Source: Sodalis praecaptivus (GTDB taxonomy: Bacteria; Pseudomonadota; Gammaproteobacteria; Enterobacterales; Enterobacteriaceae). Taken from it: a stretch of 64,000 bases of DNA. Both the position numbers and the translations under genes were made by a program. Location of the stretch: positions 3,586,760 to 3,650,759 of the forward strand of contig NZ_CP006569.1 in the NCBI RefSeq assembly GCF_000517425.1, written 5' to 3'. Shown one piece after another: positions 11,219 through 21,703 of the stretch. The notes under the pieces were generated by a model. That model did not search any database. It saw nothing but the letters and a program-made list of their open reading frames with translations, and was not told the origin of the DNA. How positions within the stretch are numbered: position 1 is the first letter of the stretch; each line of letters opens with the position of its first letter.

Positions 11219-11272
11219 GTTGGGAGAATGTACTCTTTACGCCAGTGAATAAATATGTGATTTTTACTCTTG
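11219..11272 (+). promoter_or_regulatory. Upstream element shared by the PAS-LuxR genes (copy 2)
   Basis: TTGGGAGAATGTACTCTTTA followed by AAATATGTGATTTTTACTCT repeats the block order found at 2301-2350 and 9285-9330. It is the best-preserved pair with copy 1. The leader between it and the ATG, which includes ATTGCACAACGC and the ribosome site, is also conserved with copy 1. Confidence 0.5.
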
Positions 11273-11322
11273 CAGCGAATTCAAATCAATTGCACAACGC
11301 ATTATGTCATGGAGATAGTTTC

Positions 11323-12036
11323 ATGGAGAGTAAACTTAAATCATCAGAAACAATGACGCCTATTGCTGGACTCCAAAAAGTACCATTGATCGCTTTGATG
11401 GAGCACTCTAAAATTCCTTTCGCTATTAAAGATAAGGAATCACGAGTTCAATATATTAATGATGCATGTAAAAAGTGGTTGAATCTTCCAAAGCTCTTCG
11501 ACTTCGAAGGCCGGCGCGATGATGAATTTCCCCATCCCATAGCGGCGTTCGCCGCCGAGTTCCAGGCTCAAGACAGAAAGGCCGAAAAGGATAAAGGGGC
11601 AGCGGAGGTGATCATAACCTCATATTTTGGGAGGGATTGCATACTTGAGCCTTATTATTCACCCAAATTCCCTATACATAACAGTGAAGGTGAGGTTATT
11701 GGGTCACTACTTTATCAAAGGAAATTTAGCTTTATATCCATCGGCCAATTCTTCAACGCTCTCAAGCCATCAGTAATCACGCTAACACCACCAGTGGATT
11801 TGTTTACCGAAAGAGAGCTTGAAATAATTTTTTATGCCATACAGCGCATTCCGGCCAAAGAAATAGCCCCTAAGTTATATATTTCTCATAGGACAGTAGA
11901 GAATAGATTGCTAAGAATCTATGAAAAAATTAGCGTCAATTCAGTAAACGGACTCATAGACTATTGCCATCATGTCGGATTAAATAATTATGTACCCAAA
12001 AAACTCCTCAGAGAAGGCGTGAACTTTTGCTGGTAA
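11323..12036 (+). CDS. PAS-domain LuxR-type transcriptional regulator (solo), copy 2
   Basis: The 237-residue protein is collinear with the copy at 2407-3120 without gaps: PAS domain about 22-138 and LuxR helix-turn-helix about 161-217 (KEIAPKLYISHRTVENRL), ending in the same GVNFCW. The ATG at 11323 is chosen because GGAGATAG precedes it at the same spacing as in copy 1; an upstream ATG at 11245 would add 26 residues not shared in sequence. It is followed by a GC-rich hairpin with a T-run. A duplicated sensor suggests divergence in ligand or targets. Neither is visible from the sequence. Confidence 0.85.
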   Translation: MESKLKSSETMTPIAGLQKVPLIALMEHSKIPFAIKDKESRVQYINDACKKWLNLPKLFDFEGRRDDEFPHPIAAFAAEFQAQDRKAEKDKGAAEVIITSYFGRDCILEPYYSPKFPIHNSEGEVIGSLLYQRKFSFISIGQFFNALKPSVITLTPPVDLFTERELEIIFYAIQRIPAKEIAPKLYISHRTVENRLLRIYEKISVNSVNGLIDYCHHVGLNNYVPKKLLREGVNFCW

Positions 12037-12063
12037 TGCTTATGAACCATTTCATGCACTGTC

Positions 12064-12090
12064 AGCCCGCCCGATCAGAGCGGGCTTTCT
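12064..12090 (+). terminator. Rho-independent terminator after PAS-LuxR copy 2
   Basis: A GCCCGC/GCGGGC hairpin with a 9-base loop is followed by TTTCT, 28 bp after the stop codon. Confidence 0.65.
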
Positions 12091-12488
12091 CGTTGGTAAG
12101 TGGGTCATAACCGCACGTCGCTGCCTGCGCCGTTGTTGACAGAGGTGATTCGTGTGACATTGCCGTATGACTTTTTCGATCGTCCAATTTCCACCATCCT
12201 GCGCCTATCGCACAATTCAAACTAAAGAGTTTCGCTGCGCTGGCCGTTCCGTAGCATTAACTGAGCTATCTTGGCTGCCCGTTTACCCCTTATCGCATTT
12301 TTTAGCCAAACCGCCTTGATGTACTAGAGCCGGGTTGGGTGTTACAAAAGCGGGACATTCCATTTACCGGTCGTCGTAGCAAGCTTGAAAAAGTAAAGAC
12401 CGCTTCCACAAGCAAAAGACGCTATAGCTCAAATCTATACAGATGTTACAGCATGTGTAATTTTAACTTTGTAACTTGTTGTTTTGAA
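12091..12488. other. Non-coding stretch between the regulator and tRNA-Thr
   Basis: No gene is supported in these 400 bp. This is the 3' side of a tRNA gene, a common landing site for integrative elements, but no integrase gene and no clear second copy of the tRNA 3' end were seen in the window. Confidence 0.5.
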
Positions 12489-12564
12489 TGGTGCCGATAA
12501 TAGGAGTCGAACCTACGACCTTCGCATTACGAATGCGCTGCTCTACCAACTGAGCTATATCGGC
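12489..12564 (-). tRNA. thrW: tRNA-Thr (CGT)
   Basis: The sequence folds as a complete tRNA with GCCGATA/TATCGGC acceptor arms, a TTCGTAA anticodon loop and an encoded CCA. It matches E. coli thrW closely and sits downstream of proA, as thrW does in E. coli. In E. coli this gene is an integration site for mobile elements, and here the accessory region begins on its 3' side. Confidence 0.95.
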
Positions 12565-12851
12565 ATGGAGAAATGATCATGCGGGCGTTAATCTGGGTGC
12601 ACACGTTATGCAAAACTGGGAAAAGAGTCAATAGGCGCGCGTGCAAGTGCTGATAATTGCAGCATCTTGCCCCTTTCGAGGCATCCCTTCCGCGACATCA
12701 GTCTCGCCACCGCAATAGCCTAAGAGCCTCATGCCGCCCGGCGGCGTGGTTAGCCTGGCCGGGCTGCTTGCGTGTATCGCAGGCGTGTTTTCCAGCGCCA
12801 GTCGTGGGGTCAACCAACGCGGTTTTGTTGGCCGGAAAACCGCCGCAGTAC

Positions 12852-14105
12852 TCAGGGCCGGCTGAGGTTGTCGCCGTAGCCGATCCATTTGTAAGTCGTT
12901 AACGCTTCCAGACCCATTGGCCCGCGGGCGTGCAGTTTTTGGGTGCTGACCGCCACTTCGGCACCAAGGCCAAACTGTCCGCCGTCGGTAAAACGGGTGC
13001 TGGCATTGACATAGACCGCCGAGGAGTCCACTTCGCGTACGAAGCGTTCTGCCGCCTGAATCGATTGGGTCAGAATGGCGTCGGAATGCTGGGTGCCGTA
13101 ATGACGAATATGTTCCACCGCCTGGTCGAGACCGTCCACCAGCTTGACATTCAAGTCGCGGGACAGCCATTCGTCATGGTAATCGGCCTCGGTCACGGCA
13201 ACACAGGTCGCGGGACCGTCAGCCAGATAGGGACGCGCGTTGTCATCGGCGTGTAGCGTGACGCCCAGCGCGTGCATATGGCGGCTCAGACGCGGCAGGA
13301 AATGTTCGGCGATACGCTGGTGTACCAGCAGCGTTTCAAGCGAGTTACAGGCGCTGGGGCGCTGTATTTTGGCGTTTTCAATCACCGGCAGCGCCTGCTC
13401 GAAATCAATAGTGTCATCGGCATAGATATGGCAAACGCCGATCCCACCGGTGATAACCGGAATCGTGGACTGTTCGCGGCACAGCTTGTGTAGGCCTGCA
13501 CCGCCGCGCGGGATCAGCATATCGACGTAGCGATCCAGGCGCAGCAACGCGTTGACCAGCGCGCGATCCGGGTTTTCGATGGCCTGCACCGCGCTTGCAG
13601 GCAGGCCGCAGCCCGTCAGCGCCTGCTGTATGACCTTTACCGTAGCGGCATTGGTGCGGAAGGTTTCCTTACCGCCGCGCAAAATCACGGCGTTGCCGGT
13701 TTTCAAGCACAGCGCCGCGACATCGACGGTCACGTTGGGGCGAGCTTCATAAATCACGCCCACTACGCCGAGCGGTACCCGGCGACGCTCCAGCGACAGC
13801 CCGCTGTCCAACCGCTGGCCTCCGATAACCTGGCCCACCGGATCGGTAAGGCGGCACACCTGTCGCACGTCCGCGGCGATAGCGCTAAGACGCGCCGGGT
13901 TCAAAAGCAGGCGGTCCAGCAGCGCGTCGCTCAGGCCGTTACGGCGCGCCTCCGCCATATCCTGCGCGTTGGCGTCGAGGATGCTTTGGCTATTGGCCTC
14001 CAGGCTATCGGCAATCGCCTCCAGCGCCCGATCCTTTTGCGCGCTGCTCAATACCGCGAGCTGCCATGAAGCCTGTTTCGCCGCTTTGCCCATTTGCTCA
14101 AGCAT
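12852..14105 (-). CDS. proA: Gamma-glutamyl phosphate reductase
   Basis: The product is 417 residues, the E. coli length, and runs collinear with ProA. It reduces gamma-glutamyl phosphate with NADPH to glutamate semialdehyde, the second step of proline synthesis. Family blocks are clear: [15 protein letters not shown], the IPRGGAGLH motif, and the catalytic-cysteine region (around [12 protein letters not shown]). The gene starts 9 bp after proB on the same strand, forming the usual proBA operon, with thrW downstream. Confidence 0.98.
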   Translation of the reverse strand: MLEQMGKAAKQASWQLAVLSSAQKDRALEAIADSLEANSQSILDANAQDMAEARRNGLSDALLDRLLLNPARLSAIAADVRQVCRLTDPVGQVIGGQRLDSGLSLERRRVPLGVVGVIYEARPNVTVDVAALCLKTGNAVILRGGKETFRTNAATVKVIQQALTGCGLPASAVQAIENPDRALVNALLRLDRYVDMLIPRGGAGLHKLCREQSTIPVITGGIGVCHIYADDTIDFEQALPVIENAKIQRPSACNSLETLLVHQRIAEHFLPRLSRHMHALGVTLHADDNARPYLADGPATCVAVTEADYHDEWLSRDLNVKLVDGLDQAVEHIRHYGTQHSDAILTQSIQAAERFVREVDSSAVYVNASTRFTDGGQFGLGAEVAVSTQKLHARGPMGLEALTTYKWIGYGDNLSRP

Positions 14106-14114
14106 GTGCGTTCC

Positions 14115-15218
14115 TTAACATAAAATCATATCGTCACGGTGGATGGCCACGGGCCCATATTCATAGCCCAGAATATCACTGATGTCCTGGGAGTGTTGAC
14201 CGGCAATCATGCGCAGGGCATCGCTGTTATAACGGCTGACGCCATGAGCGATATCGCGACCGTCGGAGCTGAGGATACGGACCACAATCCCGCGGGAAAA
14301 ATCACCTTCCACCGCCAGGATCCCTTTGGGCAGCAGCGAGCTGCCGCGCTGTAATATCGCTTTTTGCGCGCCATCGTCGACAGTGATGTCCCCCGCCGGC
14401 GGCGGGCCGAACAGCCAGCGTTTGCGGCTCTCCAGCGGCATTTTTTGCCCATGGAAACGGGTGCCTACCGATTCACCGACCATCACATCGCCAATCACGC
14501 CCGGTTTGCCGCCGGCCGCTATCACGACTTCGATTCCCGCGCGGTTGGCCACTTCCGCCGCCTGCAATTTGGTTGCCATGCCGCCGGTACCGAGACCGGA
14601 AACGCTGCCGCCGGCCATCTTGCGCAGCGCGTCATTGATGCCTTCGACTTCGCGAATCAGCTCGGCGTCGGGGTGGGTGCGCGGATCGGCGGAAAACAGC
14701 CCCGGCTGATCGGTTAGCAGCAGCAACTTGTCAGCGTCGGCAAGGATAGCCACCAGCGCCGAAAGATTATCGTTGTCGCCCACTTTGATTTCAGCGGTGG
14801 CAACCGCATCATTTTCATTAATCACCGGCACGATGCCGTTATCCAGCAGGGCGCGCAGCGTGTCGCGGGCGTTGAGAAAACGTTCTCGATCTTCCATGTC
14901 GGCGCGGGTGAGCAACATTTGACCAATATGGATATTGTAGAGAGAAAACAGCTGCTCCCAAAACTGAATCAAGCGGCTTTGCCCTACCGCCGCCAATAGC
15001 TGCTTGGAGGCGATGGTGGCGGGCAGGTCGGGATAATTGAGATACTCCCGCCCGGCGGCGATGGCGCCGGAGGTGACGATGATAATGCGGTGTCCGGCGG
15101 CGTGCAGCGGAGCACATTGGCGCACCAGTTCGACAATGTGCGCGCGATTAAGCCGGCGCGAACCGCCGGTGAGGACACTGGTGCCTAATTTTACCACCAG
15201 AGTCTGGCTGCTGTTCAT
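14115..15218 (-). CDS. proB: Glutamate 5-kinase
   Basis: The 367-residue product phosphorylates glutamate to gamma-glutamyl phosphate, the committed and proline-inhibited step of proline synthesis. The kinase domain ([41 protein letters not shown]) is followed by a C-terminal PUA domain (about 275-367). The start at 15218 ([10 protein letters not shown]) gives the E. coli length; an upstream in-frame ATG at 15281 would add 21 unlikely residues. It heads the proBA operon. The phoE porin gene found next to proB in E. coli is absent here. Confidence 0.97.
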   Translation of the reverse strand: MNSSQTLVVKLGTSVLTGGSRRLNRAHIVELVRQCAPLHAAGHRIIIVTSGAIAAGREYLNYPDLPATIASKQLLAAVGQSRLIQFWEQLFSLYNIHIGQMLLTRADMEDRERFLNARDTLRALLDNGIVPVINENDAVATAEIKVGDNDNLSALVAILADADKLLLLTDQPGLFSADPRTHPDAELIREVEGINDALRKMAGGSVSGLGTGGMATKLQAAEVANRAGIEVVIAAGGKPGVIGDVMVGESVGTRFHGQKMPLESRKRWLFGPPPAGDITVDDGAQKAILQRGSSLLPKGILAVEGDFSRGIVVRILSSDGRDIAHGVSRYNSDALRMIAGQHSQDISDILGYEYGPVAIHRDDMILC

Positions 15219-15334
15219 AACGATATCTGCCGTTAAGGATGTTGATTGACTTAATGGTTGCCTGCCGCCGAGGGGGTTCAAGCGCTATGCCTGCCAGCAT
15301 AGCGCGAAACGAATGAGAAAGCAGGAGCGGAAAA

Positions 15335-15736
15335 TCAGGCGGTTAGGCTGAATGGCTGTTCTTTAAACGCGTCGGCAGGCTCCAGCTTCATATTCATCGT
15401 TGCGATATAGGCGCGCAGCCGGGTATGAAAGGCGCGCAGTGAACTCTCCAATTTATCGATGACTTCCTGGTCGCTGAATTCGCTCTCGGTCCATTTGCCT
15501 TCTTTGTCAAATTTACCCAGATGGTACGTATAAGTATAACGCTTCGCTTCCGCTTCCAAATTGATCCACCAGCCCCAAAACTCACGTTTCTCAGGCGCGG
15601 GCTGCATGTTGATGCAAACGGCGAGACAGTCGAAGAAAAAATGGTTGTCGCTGCACTGACCTTCACGGATATACGGGCCGAGGGCGGTAAAGCCTTTCAA
15701 CACTTTGCCCCGGGGATGCCCACTCACTAACGCCAT
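15335..15736 (-). CDS. crl: Sigma-S assembly factor Crl
   Basis: The 133-residue product has the same length as E. coli Crl and its conserved core (GHPRGKVLKGFTALGPYIRE, FWGWWINLE). Crl binds the stationary-phase sigma factor RpoS and promotes its association with RNA polymerase. The gene lies between frsA and proB on the same strand, as in E. coli apart from the missing phoE. Its retention suggests a functional sigma-S response. Confidence 0.97.
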   Translation of the reverse strand: MALVSGHPRGKVLKGFTALGPYIREGQCSDNHFFFDCLAVCINMQPAPEKREFWGWWINLEAEAKRYTYTYHLGKFDKEGKWTESEFSDQEVIDKLESSLRAFHTRLRAYIATMNMKLEPADAFKEQPFSLTA

Positions 15737-15803
15737 GCTATAACCTCACTTTGCTTATTGTTCACCTTAAAGAGCAAACAAACGGTAGTGCTATATTAAC
15801 GTT

Positions 15804-17048
15804 TCAAATTGTTTTCAGCCAGCGGCTGATCTCCGCGAGCGACAGATGGAAATTGCGGTACAGCGGCGATTCCTTAATCGGCAACAGCTTTCCCGCCCGC
15901 GAAGAGGAGACAATCAGCTGCGCCTCGGCCGGCGGGCTAAAGGGGTCGTCAGGCCAGCAGCCCGCCAGAATCGGCGTGGGACAGCTGCGGCCGAGCAGGC
16001 CCTGCACTTTAAGAGAGTAACTATTAAGCTCGGTTTTCAACGCGCCATCAGCGACCCCCGCCATGCCGATGCGGCTCGCCAGCACGTCGAGATACATGTT
16101 CGGCGCCCTAGCCTGGCGTTCGCCGTCGGTCAGTAACGCATGCACCACCGGACCGAGGCAGGCGACGCCCCTGAGCCGCTGCGGTTCAAGGTAGGCGAGT
16201 CTTACCGCGATATTGGCGCCAAAGCGAAAGCCGAAAGCGCTAACGCGGCGCGAGTCAACCCAGGGAACGGCTGCCAGGCCACGCAATACCTGCTGATGGA
16301 GAAAACTGGTGTCCTGACTGAGTTTCCATTTGGCGGAGAAGCCGATCGAGGGCATATCGATAGTCAACATCGCCAGACCGGCGGGGGCGAAATAGTCGTG
16401 AAACAGCCGATAGGTATCGTTTTGCAGCATATCCAGACTGCCGCACACCAACACCGTTGGATAAGGCGCTCGCCCCGTCGACGGCAGATGCAAGAAACCG
16501 GTAACATTGCCGCCGCCGCTGACCGGGAAATCCAACTGCTTGATTTCATGCGGCAGGTGCTTGGCCGCTTCTTCCCAGGCGTGGTTGGCCAGCGTCTGCG
16601 CCTGTTCCGCCAGCATATCCCCTTTCAAATGCGGATAGCTGGCGATGCTGTAAAAGCGGGCCGCCTGTAGCCAGTCGCGCGCCGCAGCATCGCCGTCGAC
16701 GTTCTCCATAGCACGCTGCTGCCAGGCCATGCCCTGGTGCGACCATTCGTAGATCCAGTTGCCGCCGCGGTAGCCGATCACGGTATCCAGCAGCCGGTCG
16801 TCGGTGTGGGGCGCGCGACTGGCGGCGATACGCGCCAGCACTTCTTCTATTTCCCACGGGTTGATACCGCGCCAAATCCACATCAGGCGGTTGATTAACC
16901 GGTACCAGTTGCCGGGATTAGCGCCGTCCAGCGCCGACAATATGCTTTTTTGCCCGCCGTGATGGACCCGGGCCACCAGCGTGGAGGTTTCGCGGTGTTT
17001 GACCGAAGGTTTGAATAGGGTTTCGCTCAGATTGTTTTCTGCTGCCAT
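15804..17048 (-). CDS. frsA: Alpha/beta-hydrolase FrsA (YafA)
   Basis: The 414-residue product matches E. coli FrsA in length and along its whole sequence (NLSETLFKP at the N terminus, [10 protein letters not shown], and the hydrolase region [16 protein letters not shown]). FrsA is an esterase-fold protein reported to bind the glucose-specific EIIA component and influence respiration versus fermentation; the exact reaction is debated. It sits between gpt and crl as in E. coli. Confidence 0.95.
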   Translation of the reverse strand: MAAENNLSETLFKPSVKHRETSTLVARVHHGGQKSILSALDGANPGNWYRLINRLMWIWRGINPWEIEEVLARIAASRAPHTDDRLLDTVIGYRGGNWIYEWSHQGMAWQQRAMENVDGDAAARDWLQAARFYSIASYPHLKGDMLAEQAQTLANHAWEEAAKHLPHEIKQLDFPVSGGGNVTGFLHLPSTGRAPYPTVLVCGSLDMLQNDTYRLFHDYFAPAGLAMLTIDMPSIGFSAKWKLSQDTSFLHQQVLRGLAAVPWVDSRRVSAFGFRFGANIAVRLAYLEPQRLRGVACLGPVVHALLTDGERQARAPNMYLDVLASRIGMAGVADGALKTELNSYSLKVQGLLGRSCPTPILAGCWPDDPFSPPAEAQLIVSSSRAGKLLPIKESPLYRNFHLSLAEISRWLKTI

Positions 17049-17116
17049 TGAGCATCGTCTCCAAAGACGGGTTCTGGATTACCAGAACGATGCCTGCAAG
17101 GTTAACCATTCAGCCA

Positions 17117-17149
17117 GCAAAAAACAAACGCCCGGCGGTGCCGGGCGTC
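17117..17149 (-). terminator. Terminator between gpt and frsA
   Basis: On the minus strand a GCCCGGC/GCCGGGC hairpin is followed by a run of Ts. It lies downstream of gpt and upstream of frsA, so it should separate their transcripts. Confidence 0.75.
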
Positions 17150-17333
17150 AGGAAAACGGTGTTTGTCGCCGCATAAGGGAATACCGTGGCAACAATGACC
17201 CCGGAGTTCCAAGCGATGATTGCGCTAACGCCTTAAGCGGCCGTCGCACCGAAGGCCCGCCGCGGGTTTGACGGCCTGAAGCGGCCTATACACTCGTTAG
17301 CCGCCACCGCGCTTTGCGCAACTGTGCGCCCCC

Positions 17334-17430
17334 CTGGCGGGCAGAAGGACTATCTGTACATGTCCCTGACGGTAGTAGGGCTATCTGCCCGCTAGGACGC
17401 TCCTCCCTGGTGGCAGAAGGACTATTTGCC
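17334..17430. repeat. Imperfect repeats derived from the 3' end of gpt
   Basis: Three related blocks begin at about 17341 (GCAGAAGGACTATCTG), 17372 (GTAGTAGGGCTATCTG) and 17413 (GCAGAAGGACTATTTG). The last one contains the gpt stop codon, so the other two look like copies of the gene's tail placed downstream of it. Together with the frsA side they occupy most of the 370-bp gap between frsA and gpt. Confidence 0.6.
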
Positions 17431-17880
17431 CGCCAGCGGCGGTACAAACACCACGCCCATATCCCAAGGCTGCTCAATCCAGGTGTTCTGCGGAATATCG
17501 ATGATGTAATCATCCACCAGCGGTCGGCCGGCCGGTTTGGCGAAAATAGTGACAAAATACGCCTTGGGGTACATCTCGCGAATCGCTTTGGCGGTCCCGC
17601 CGGTGTCCACCAGATCGTCAACCACGATAAACCCGTCGCCGTCCCCTTCCGCGCGTTTCAACACGTTCAAATCGCGCTGGTTGTCGTGATCATAGCTGGC
17701 GATGCATACGGTATCCACATGGCGGATGCCCAGCTCGCGGGCCAGCAATGCGCCCGGCACCAGACCGCCGCGGCTGACCGCGATAATCCCTTTCCATTGT
17801 TCAGCGGGCAGCAGGCGTTTGGCCATGGTGCGCGCATGGATTTGCAACATGTCCCAGGTGACGACGTATTTTTCGCTCAT
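17422..17880 (-). CDS. gpt: Xanthine-guanine phosphoribosyltransferase
   Basis: The 152-residue product has the E. coli Gpt length. It salvages guanine and xanthine by transfer of phosphoribose from PRPP. The PRPP-binding motif is visible as [14 protein letters not shown] (about residues 84-97), and the N terminus [17 protein letters not shown] is typical. It is divergent from pepD as in E. coli. The end of the gene (LAGK-stop) coincides with the repeated block downstream. Confidence 0.98.
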   Translation of the reverse strand: MSEKYVVTWDMLQIHARTMAKRLLPAEQWKGIIAVSRGGLVPGALLARELGIRHVDTVCIASYDHDNQRDLNVLKRAEGDGDGFIVVDDLVDTGGTAKAIREMYPKAYFVTIFAKPAGRPLVDDYIIDIPQNTWIEQPWDMGVVFVPPLAGK

Positions 17881-18106
17881 AAATTCAGTCCCAGCCGGCT
17901 TGGGTCGGCTTAAAAAGTCTCAGGGGAAAAAAGGTTGCGCGGGATTATAGAGACGCAGCCGTCTAAATACCAGTACCTCCCCCTTTTTAACCTCAGTTTC
18001 ACCCTCTGGTAAAGTAAAGTGGTATTCTGAGTTGACTCGGGTTGTTCCGTCGCTGGCCGCTCACCGCCGCCAGCGCGGTTTTTACGATATCACAGGAGTT
18101 TTTATC

Positions 18107-19567
18107 GTGTCTGATTTGTCTCAACTTACGCCCCAGCCGCTGTGGGATATCTTCGCCAACATTTGCGCAATCCCACACCCGTCCTACCATGAGGAAGCGC
18201 TGGCCACGCATATCCTACAGTGGGCGCAGGGAAAGGGTCTGTTCGCCGAACGCGACCAGGTGGGCAATATCCTGATTCGCAAGCCGGCAACGCCGGGTTA
18301 TGAAAATCGCCGTCCGGTGGCGATGCAGGCGCACCTGGATATGGTGCCGCAGAAAAACAGCGATACCACTCATGATTTCACCCAAGATCCCATCCAGCCT
18401 TGGATAGACGGTGAATGGGTCAAGGCGCGCGGCACGACGCTCGGCGCCGATAACGGTATCGGCATGGCGTCGGCCCTGGCGGTGCTGGCCGACGATAGCG
18501 TGGAACATGGTCCGCTGGAAGTGCTGCTGACCATGACCGAAGAAACCGGGATGGAAGGCGCTTTCGGCCTGCAGCCCGGTTGGCTACAGAGCGAGATCCT
18601 CATCAATACCGACTCCGAAGAGGAAGGCGAAATCTATATGGGCTGCGCCGGCGGCGTTGACTTCAAAACCCAGCTACCGCTCAGCCGCGAAACGGCGCCG
18701 GCCGGATATCACAAGGTGCGGGTGGCCTTGACGGGCTTAAGAGGCGGCCACTCCGGCGGCGATATCCATCTGGGGCTTGGCAACGCCAATAAGCTGCTGG
18801 CCCGCTTCCTGGCGGATTTTTGCGCTACGCTGGACATTCGTCTGCTGGATATTAATGGTGGAACGCTGCGCAACGCCATTCCGCGCGAAGCGTTTGCTAT
18901 CCTGGCGCTGCCGCGCGAGGATGTCGACACCCTGCGCACCCAGGCGCGCGCCTATCTGGCGATGATTGAGAGCGAATTGGCGGCGGTCGAGAAAAAACCG
19001 GTGCTGGAGGTCAGCGACAGCCAGCATGACGGGCAGGCGCTGACCAAAGCCTGCGGCGACCGGCTTATCGCATTGCTCCATGCGATGCCGAACGGCGTTA
19101 TTCGGATGAGCGATGACGTGAAAGGCGTCGTGGAAACCTCGCTAAACGTCGGCGTAGTGTCGATGGATGCCGACAAAGCCGAAATCCGCTGTCTTATTCG
19201 CTCGCTTATCGACAGCGGCAAGCTGCAAGTGGAAGGGATGCTGCATGCGCTGGGACGGCTGGCCGGCGCCACCACGGTTGCCAAGGGGAGCTATCCCGGA
19301 TGGAAACCGGACGCCAACTCGCCGGTGATGCATGTGGTGCGCGATACCTATCGGCAGTTGTTTAACAAAACGCCCAATATTCAGGTCATCCATGCGGGTC
19401 TGGAATGCGGGCTGTTCAAAAAACCCTACCCCGATATGGATATGGTTTCCATCGGGCCGACCATTACCGGTCCGCATTCGCCGGATGAACAAGTGCATAT
19501 CGCGAGCGTTGGCCAATACTGGACGCTGCTGACCGCGCTGCTAAAAGCGATCCCCGTCAAGGCGTGA
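18107..19567 (+). CDS. pepD: Aminoacyl-histidine dipeptidase (peptidase D)
   Basis: The 486-residue product cleaves Xaa-His dipeptides such as carnosine; it is a two-zinc peptidase of the M20 family. Metal-binding and catalytic motifs are present: QAHLDMVPQ (about 78-86), GADNGIG and TEETGMEG. The GTG at 18107 is chosen because CACAGGAG precedes it and the product then begins SDLSQL like the E. coli protein; the longer ATG frame has no support. The gene diverges from gpt. Confidence 0.97.
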   Translation: MSDLSQLTPQPLWDIFANICAIPHPSYHEEALATHILQWAQGKGLFAERDQVGNILIRKPATPGYENRRPVAMQAHLDMVPQKNSDTTHDFTQDPIQPWIDGEWVKARGTTLGADNGIGMASALAVLADDSVEHGPLEVLLTMTEETGMEGAFGLQPGWLQSEILINTDSEEEGEIYMGCAGGVDFKTQLPLSRETAPAGYHKVRVALTGLRGGHSGGDIHLGLGNANKLLARFLADFCATLDIRLLDINGGTLRNAIPREAFAILALPREDVDTLRTQARAYLAMIESELAAVEKKPVLEVSDSQHDGQALTKACGDRLIALLHAMPNGVIRMSDDVKGVVETSLNVGVVSMDADKAEIRCLIRSLIDSGKLQVEGMLHALGRLAGATTVAKGSYPGWKPDANSPVMHVVRDTYRQLFNKTPNIQVIHAGLECGLFKKPYPDMDMVSIGPTITGPHSPDEQVHIASVGQYWTLLTALLKAIPVKA

Positions 19568-19717
19568 GCCAGCCCGGCGCTGGCCTGGTAGCCGGCGCCG
19601 GACACTCTCTTTTACGCAGCCTATCAACCCGCCGGCCCCGACGCCCAGAGCGACCCGCTTATGGGTCAGAGGGTGACGTTTTCACCGCCCGCGCCTGAAG
19701 CGTGTGGCCAGTGGCCG

Positions 19718-20806
19718 CTACGGGCCTAAAGGGGGGGAGTTCCGCTCCTCTTCCCAATTCAGCAGCAATTGACGTTCCAGCTGCGGATCCATTAACGTGA
19801 CATGTAACCCCACCAGCCGAACGCCGCGATCGCCGCGGCGCTGTTCCCAGGCCTGACGCGCGATGGCTAGCAGATCCGTTTTATTAAGCCGCGGCCAGAC
19901 ATGCTCTTGCGTCGTCTGCTGAAAATCGGCGAACTTGAGTTTAATACCTTGACGGGCAATCTGTAGGTCGGGACGCACCCGGGCGAGGCGCCGCTCCAGC
20001 TCGGGGTAGAGGTGGTCGATAATCTCCTCGCACGCCTCCCAGCGGGTGATATCTTGCGCCAGGGTGCGTTCGACGCCGACCGACTTGCGCAGCCGGTCGG
20101 CGGACACTTGCCGTTCATCAATGCCGTGCGAGCGTTCCCAAATTACCCGGCCGAATTTGCCAAATTGGCGCAGTAGCGTCGCCAAATCAAATTGCTGCAC
20201 GTCGGCGCAGGTGACAAGCCCCATCTCGCCGAGTTTTTTGGCGGTCACCTTGCCGACGCCCGGGATTTTCGCCAGCGGCAGTTGCAGCAAGAACGCCGGC
20301 ATGGCGGCAGGGGTAATGACATATTGGCCGTTGGGTTTATTGAGATCGGAGGCGATTTTCGCTAAAAACTTAACCGGCGCCACGCCCGCTGAGGCCGTTA
20401 GCCGCAGCTCATCGGCAATCTCCTGACGGATGGCGCGCGCCATTAGGGTGGCGGAACCCTCGCAGCAATCGCTGTCGGTAACGTCCATAAACGCCTCATC
20501 CAGCGACAGCGGCTCAATGAGCGAGGTATAGCGGGCGAAAATGGAGCGGATATGATCCGACGCCTCTTTATACACCGCCATGCGGCCGGGGATTACGGTG
20601 AGATGGGGGCAGAGTTTTAGCGCCATGGCTGTGGACATAGCGCTATGCACGCCATAGCGCCGCGCCGGATAATTGGCGGTACTGATGACGCCGCGGCGAT
20701 CGGCGCTGCCGCCGATGGCCAGCGGGATGTCGCGCAGGTGCGGATTATCGCGCATTTCGACCGCGGCAAAAAAGCAGTCCATATCGACATGTATGATTTT
20801 ACGCAT
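19718..20806 (-). CDS. dinB: DNA polymerase IV (Y family)
   Basis: The 362-residue protein is an error-prone translesion polymerase. The catalytic aspartates are in HVDMDCFFAAVE and SLDEAFMDV, the helix-hairpin-helix GVGKVTAKKL follows, and the little-finger domain fills the C terminus. It is slightly longer than the E. coli enzyme (351) at the C terminus, and no separate beta-clamp motif was assigned by eye. A LexA box directly upstream indicates SOS control. Confidence 0.97.
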   Translation of the reverse strand: MRKIIHVDMDCFFAAVEMRDNPHLRDIPLAIGGSADRRGVISTANYPARRYGVHSAMSTAMALKLCPHLTVIPGRMAVYKEASDHIRSIFARYTSLIEPLSLDEAFMDVTDSDCCEGSATLMARAIRQEIADELRLTASAGVAPVKFLAKIASDLNKPNGQYVITPAAMPAFLLQLPLAKIPGVGKVTAKKLGEMGLVTCADVQQFDLATLLRQFGKFGRVIWERSHGIDERQVSADRLRKSVGVERTLAQDITRWEACEEIIDHLYPELERRLARVRPDLQIARQGIKLKFADFQQTTQEHVWPRLNKTDLLAIARQAWEQRRGDRGVRLVGLHVTLMDPQLERQLLLNWEEERNSPPLGP

Positions 20807-20820
20807 CCGGCCCCCTTAAC

Positions 20821-20836
20821 CTGTACAAGTATACAG
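20821..20836 (-). promoter_or_regulatory. LexA (SOS) box of dinB
   Basis: CTGTACAAGTATACAG fits the CTGT-N8-ACAG consensus exactly and lies 15 bp before the dinB start, within the expected promoter. Confidence 0.9.
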
Positions 20837-20980
20837 TAAGGATTCTCATCTATACAAAACGTATCTTGATAAAATAATACGCAGTGATATCTTGTCGCTG
20901 ATTGCCCGCGGGCAGTTGACAGACCCGCCGGTCACATTCGTCGCCGGCCGCTCATTTATTTTGATGAAACAGGAATGACA

Positions 20981-21703
20981 ATGCGCAGATTCGCGCTGCT
21001 GTTGGCGATGCTTTTTTTATTCCCGGCGTACGGCTACGCCAGCGATCAGGCAAAAGTCGGCCAGGAACTTAAGCAACAATTATTAGGCTCACCGGTATTT
21101 ATTCAGGTCTTTAAAGAAGAGCGTATCTTGGAACTTTATGCCAAGATGGGCAACGCCTACCATCTAGTGGACAGCTTTCAAATTTGCAAGTTTTCCGGCG
21201 GTCTGGGTCCGAAACGGCGCGAAGGTGATTTCATGAGCCCGGAGGGCTTTTACGCCATTGATACCCGTAATCTGAATCCTAACAGTCATTATTATCGCGC
21301 TATTAATATCGGATTCCCCAATGATTACGACCGGGCACAGGGTTATTCGGGCGCTAAGCTGATGATTCACGGCGATTGCCGCTCAATCGGCTGCTATGCC
21401 ATGACCGATACCTCTATCGCGGAAATTTATCGCTATGTGGAAGATGCGTTGCTCAATGGCCAGGCGCAGGTAAAAATTAATATTTTTCCGTTTCGCATGA
21501 CGCCGGCAAATATGCAGCGCCACCACTATTCGGCCAATTATAAATTTTGGAGCCAGCTACAGCCCGGCTACGCCTATTTCGCTGAACATCATCAGCCGCC
21601 GGCGGTGTCGGTAGTCAACGGGCAATATGTGATAAGCGCCCCGCTGATGCTGCAAAGCGGCGCGCCGGTCGTGTCACAATTCGCGCTCGCCAAGCCGGAA
21701 TAA
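20981..21703 (+). CDS. yafK: YafK-type L,D-transpeptidase-fold protein (DpaA-like)
   Basis: The 240-residue protein begins with a signal peptide ([19 protein letters not shown]) and has a YkuD-type catalytic region with [12 protein letters not shown], where the histidine and cysteine form the active site. In E. coli YafK/DpaA removes Braun lipoprotein from peptidoglycan by cutting the meso-DAP linkage. The ATG at 20981 fits the CAGGA site better than the one two codons earlier. The last 30 bp overlap the end of yafJ on the other strand. Confidence 0.93.
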   Translation: MRRFALLLAMLFLFPAYGYASDQAKVGQELKQQLLGSPVFIQVFKEERILELYAKMGNAYHLVDSFQICKFSGGLGPKRREGDFMSPEGFYAIDTRNLNPNSHYYRAINIGFPNDYDRAQGYSGAKLMIHGDCRSIGCYAMTDTSIAEIYRYVEDALLNGQAQVKINIFPFRMTPANMQRHHYSANYKFWSQLQPGYAYFAEHHQPPAVSVVNGQYVISAPLMLQSGAPVVSQFALAKPE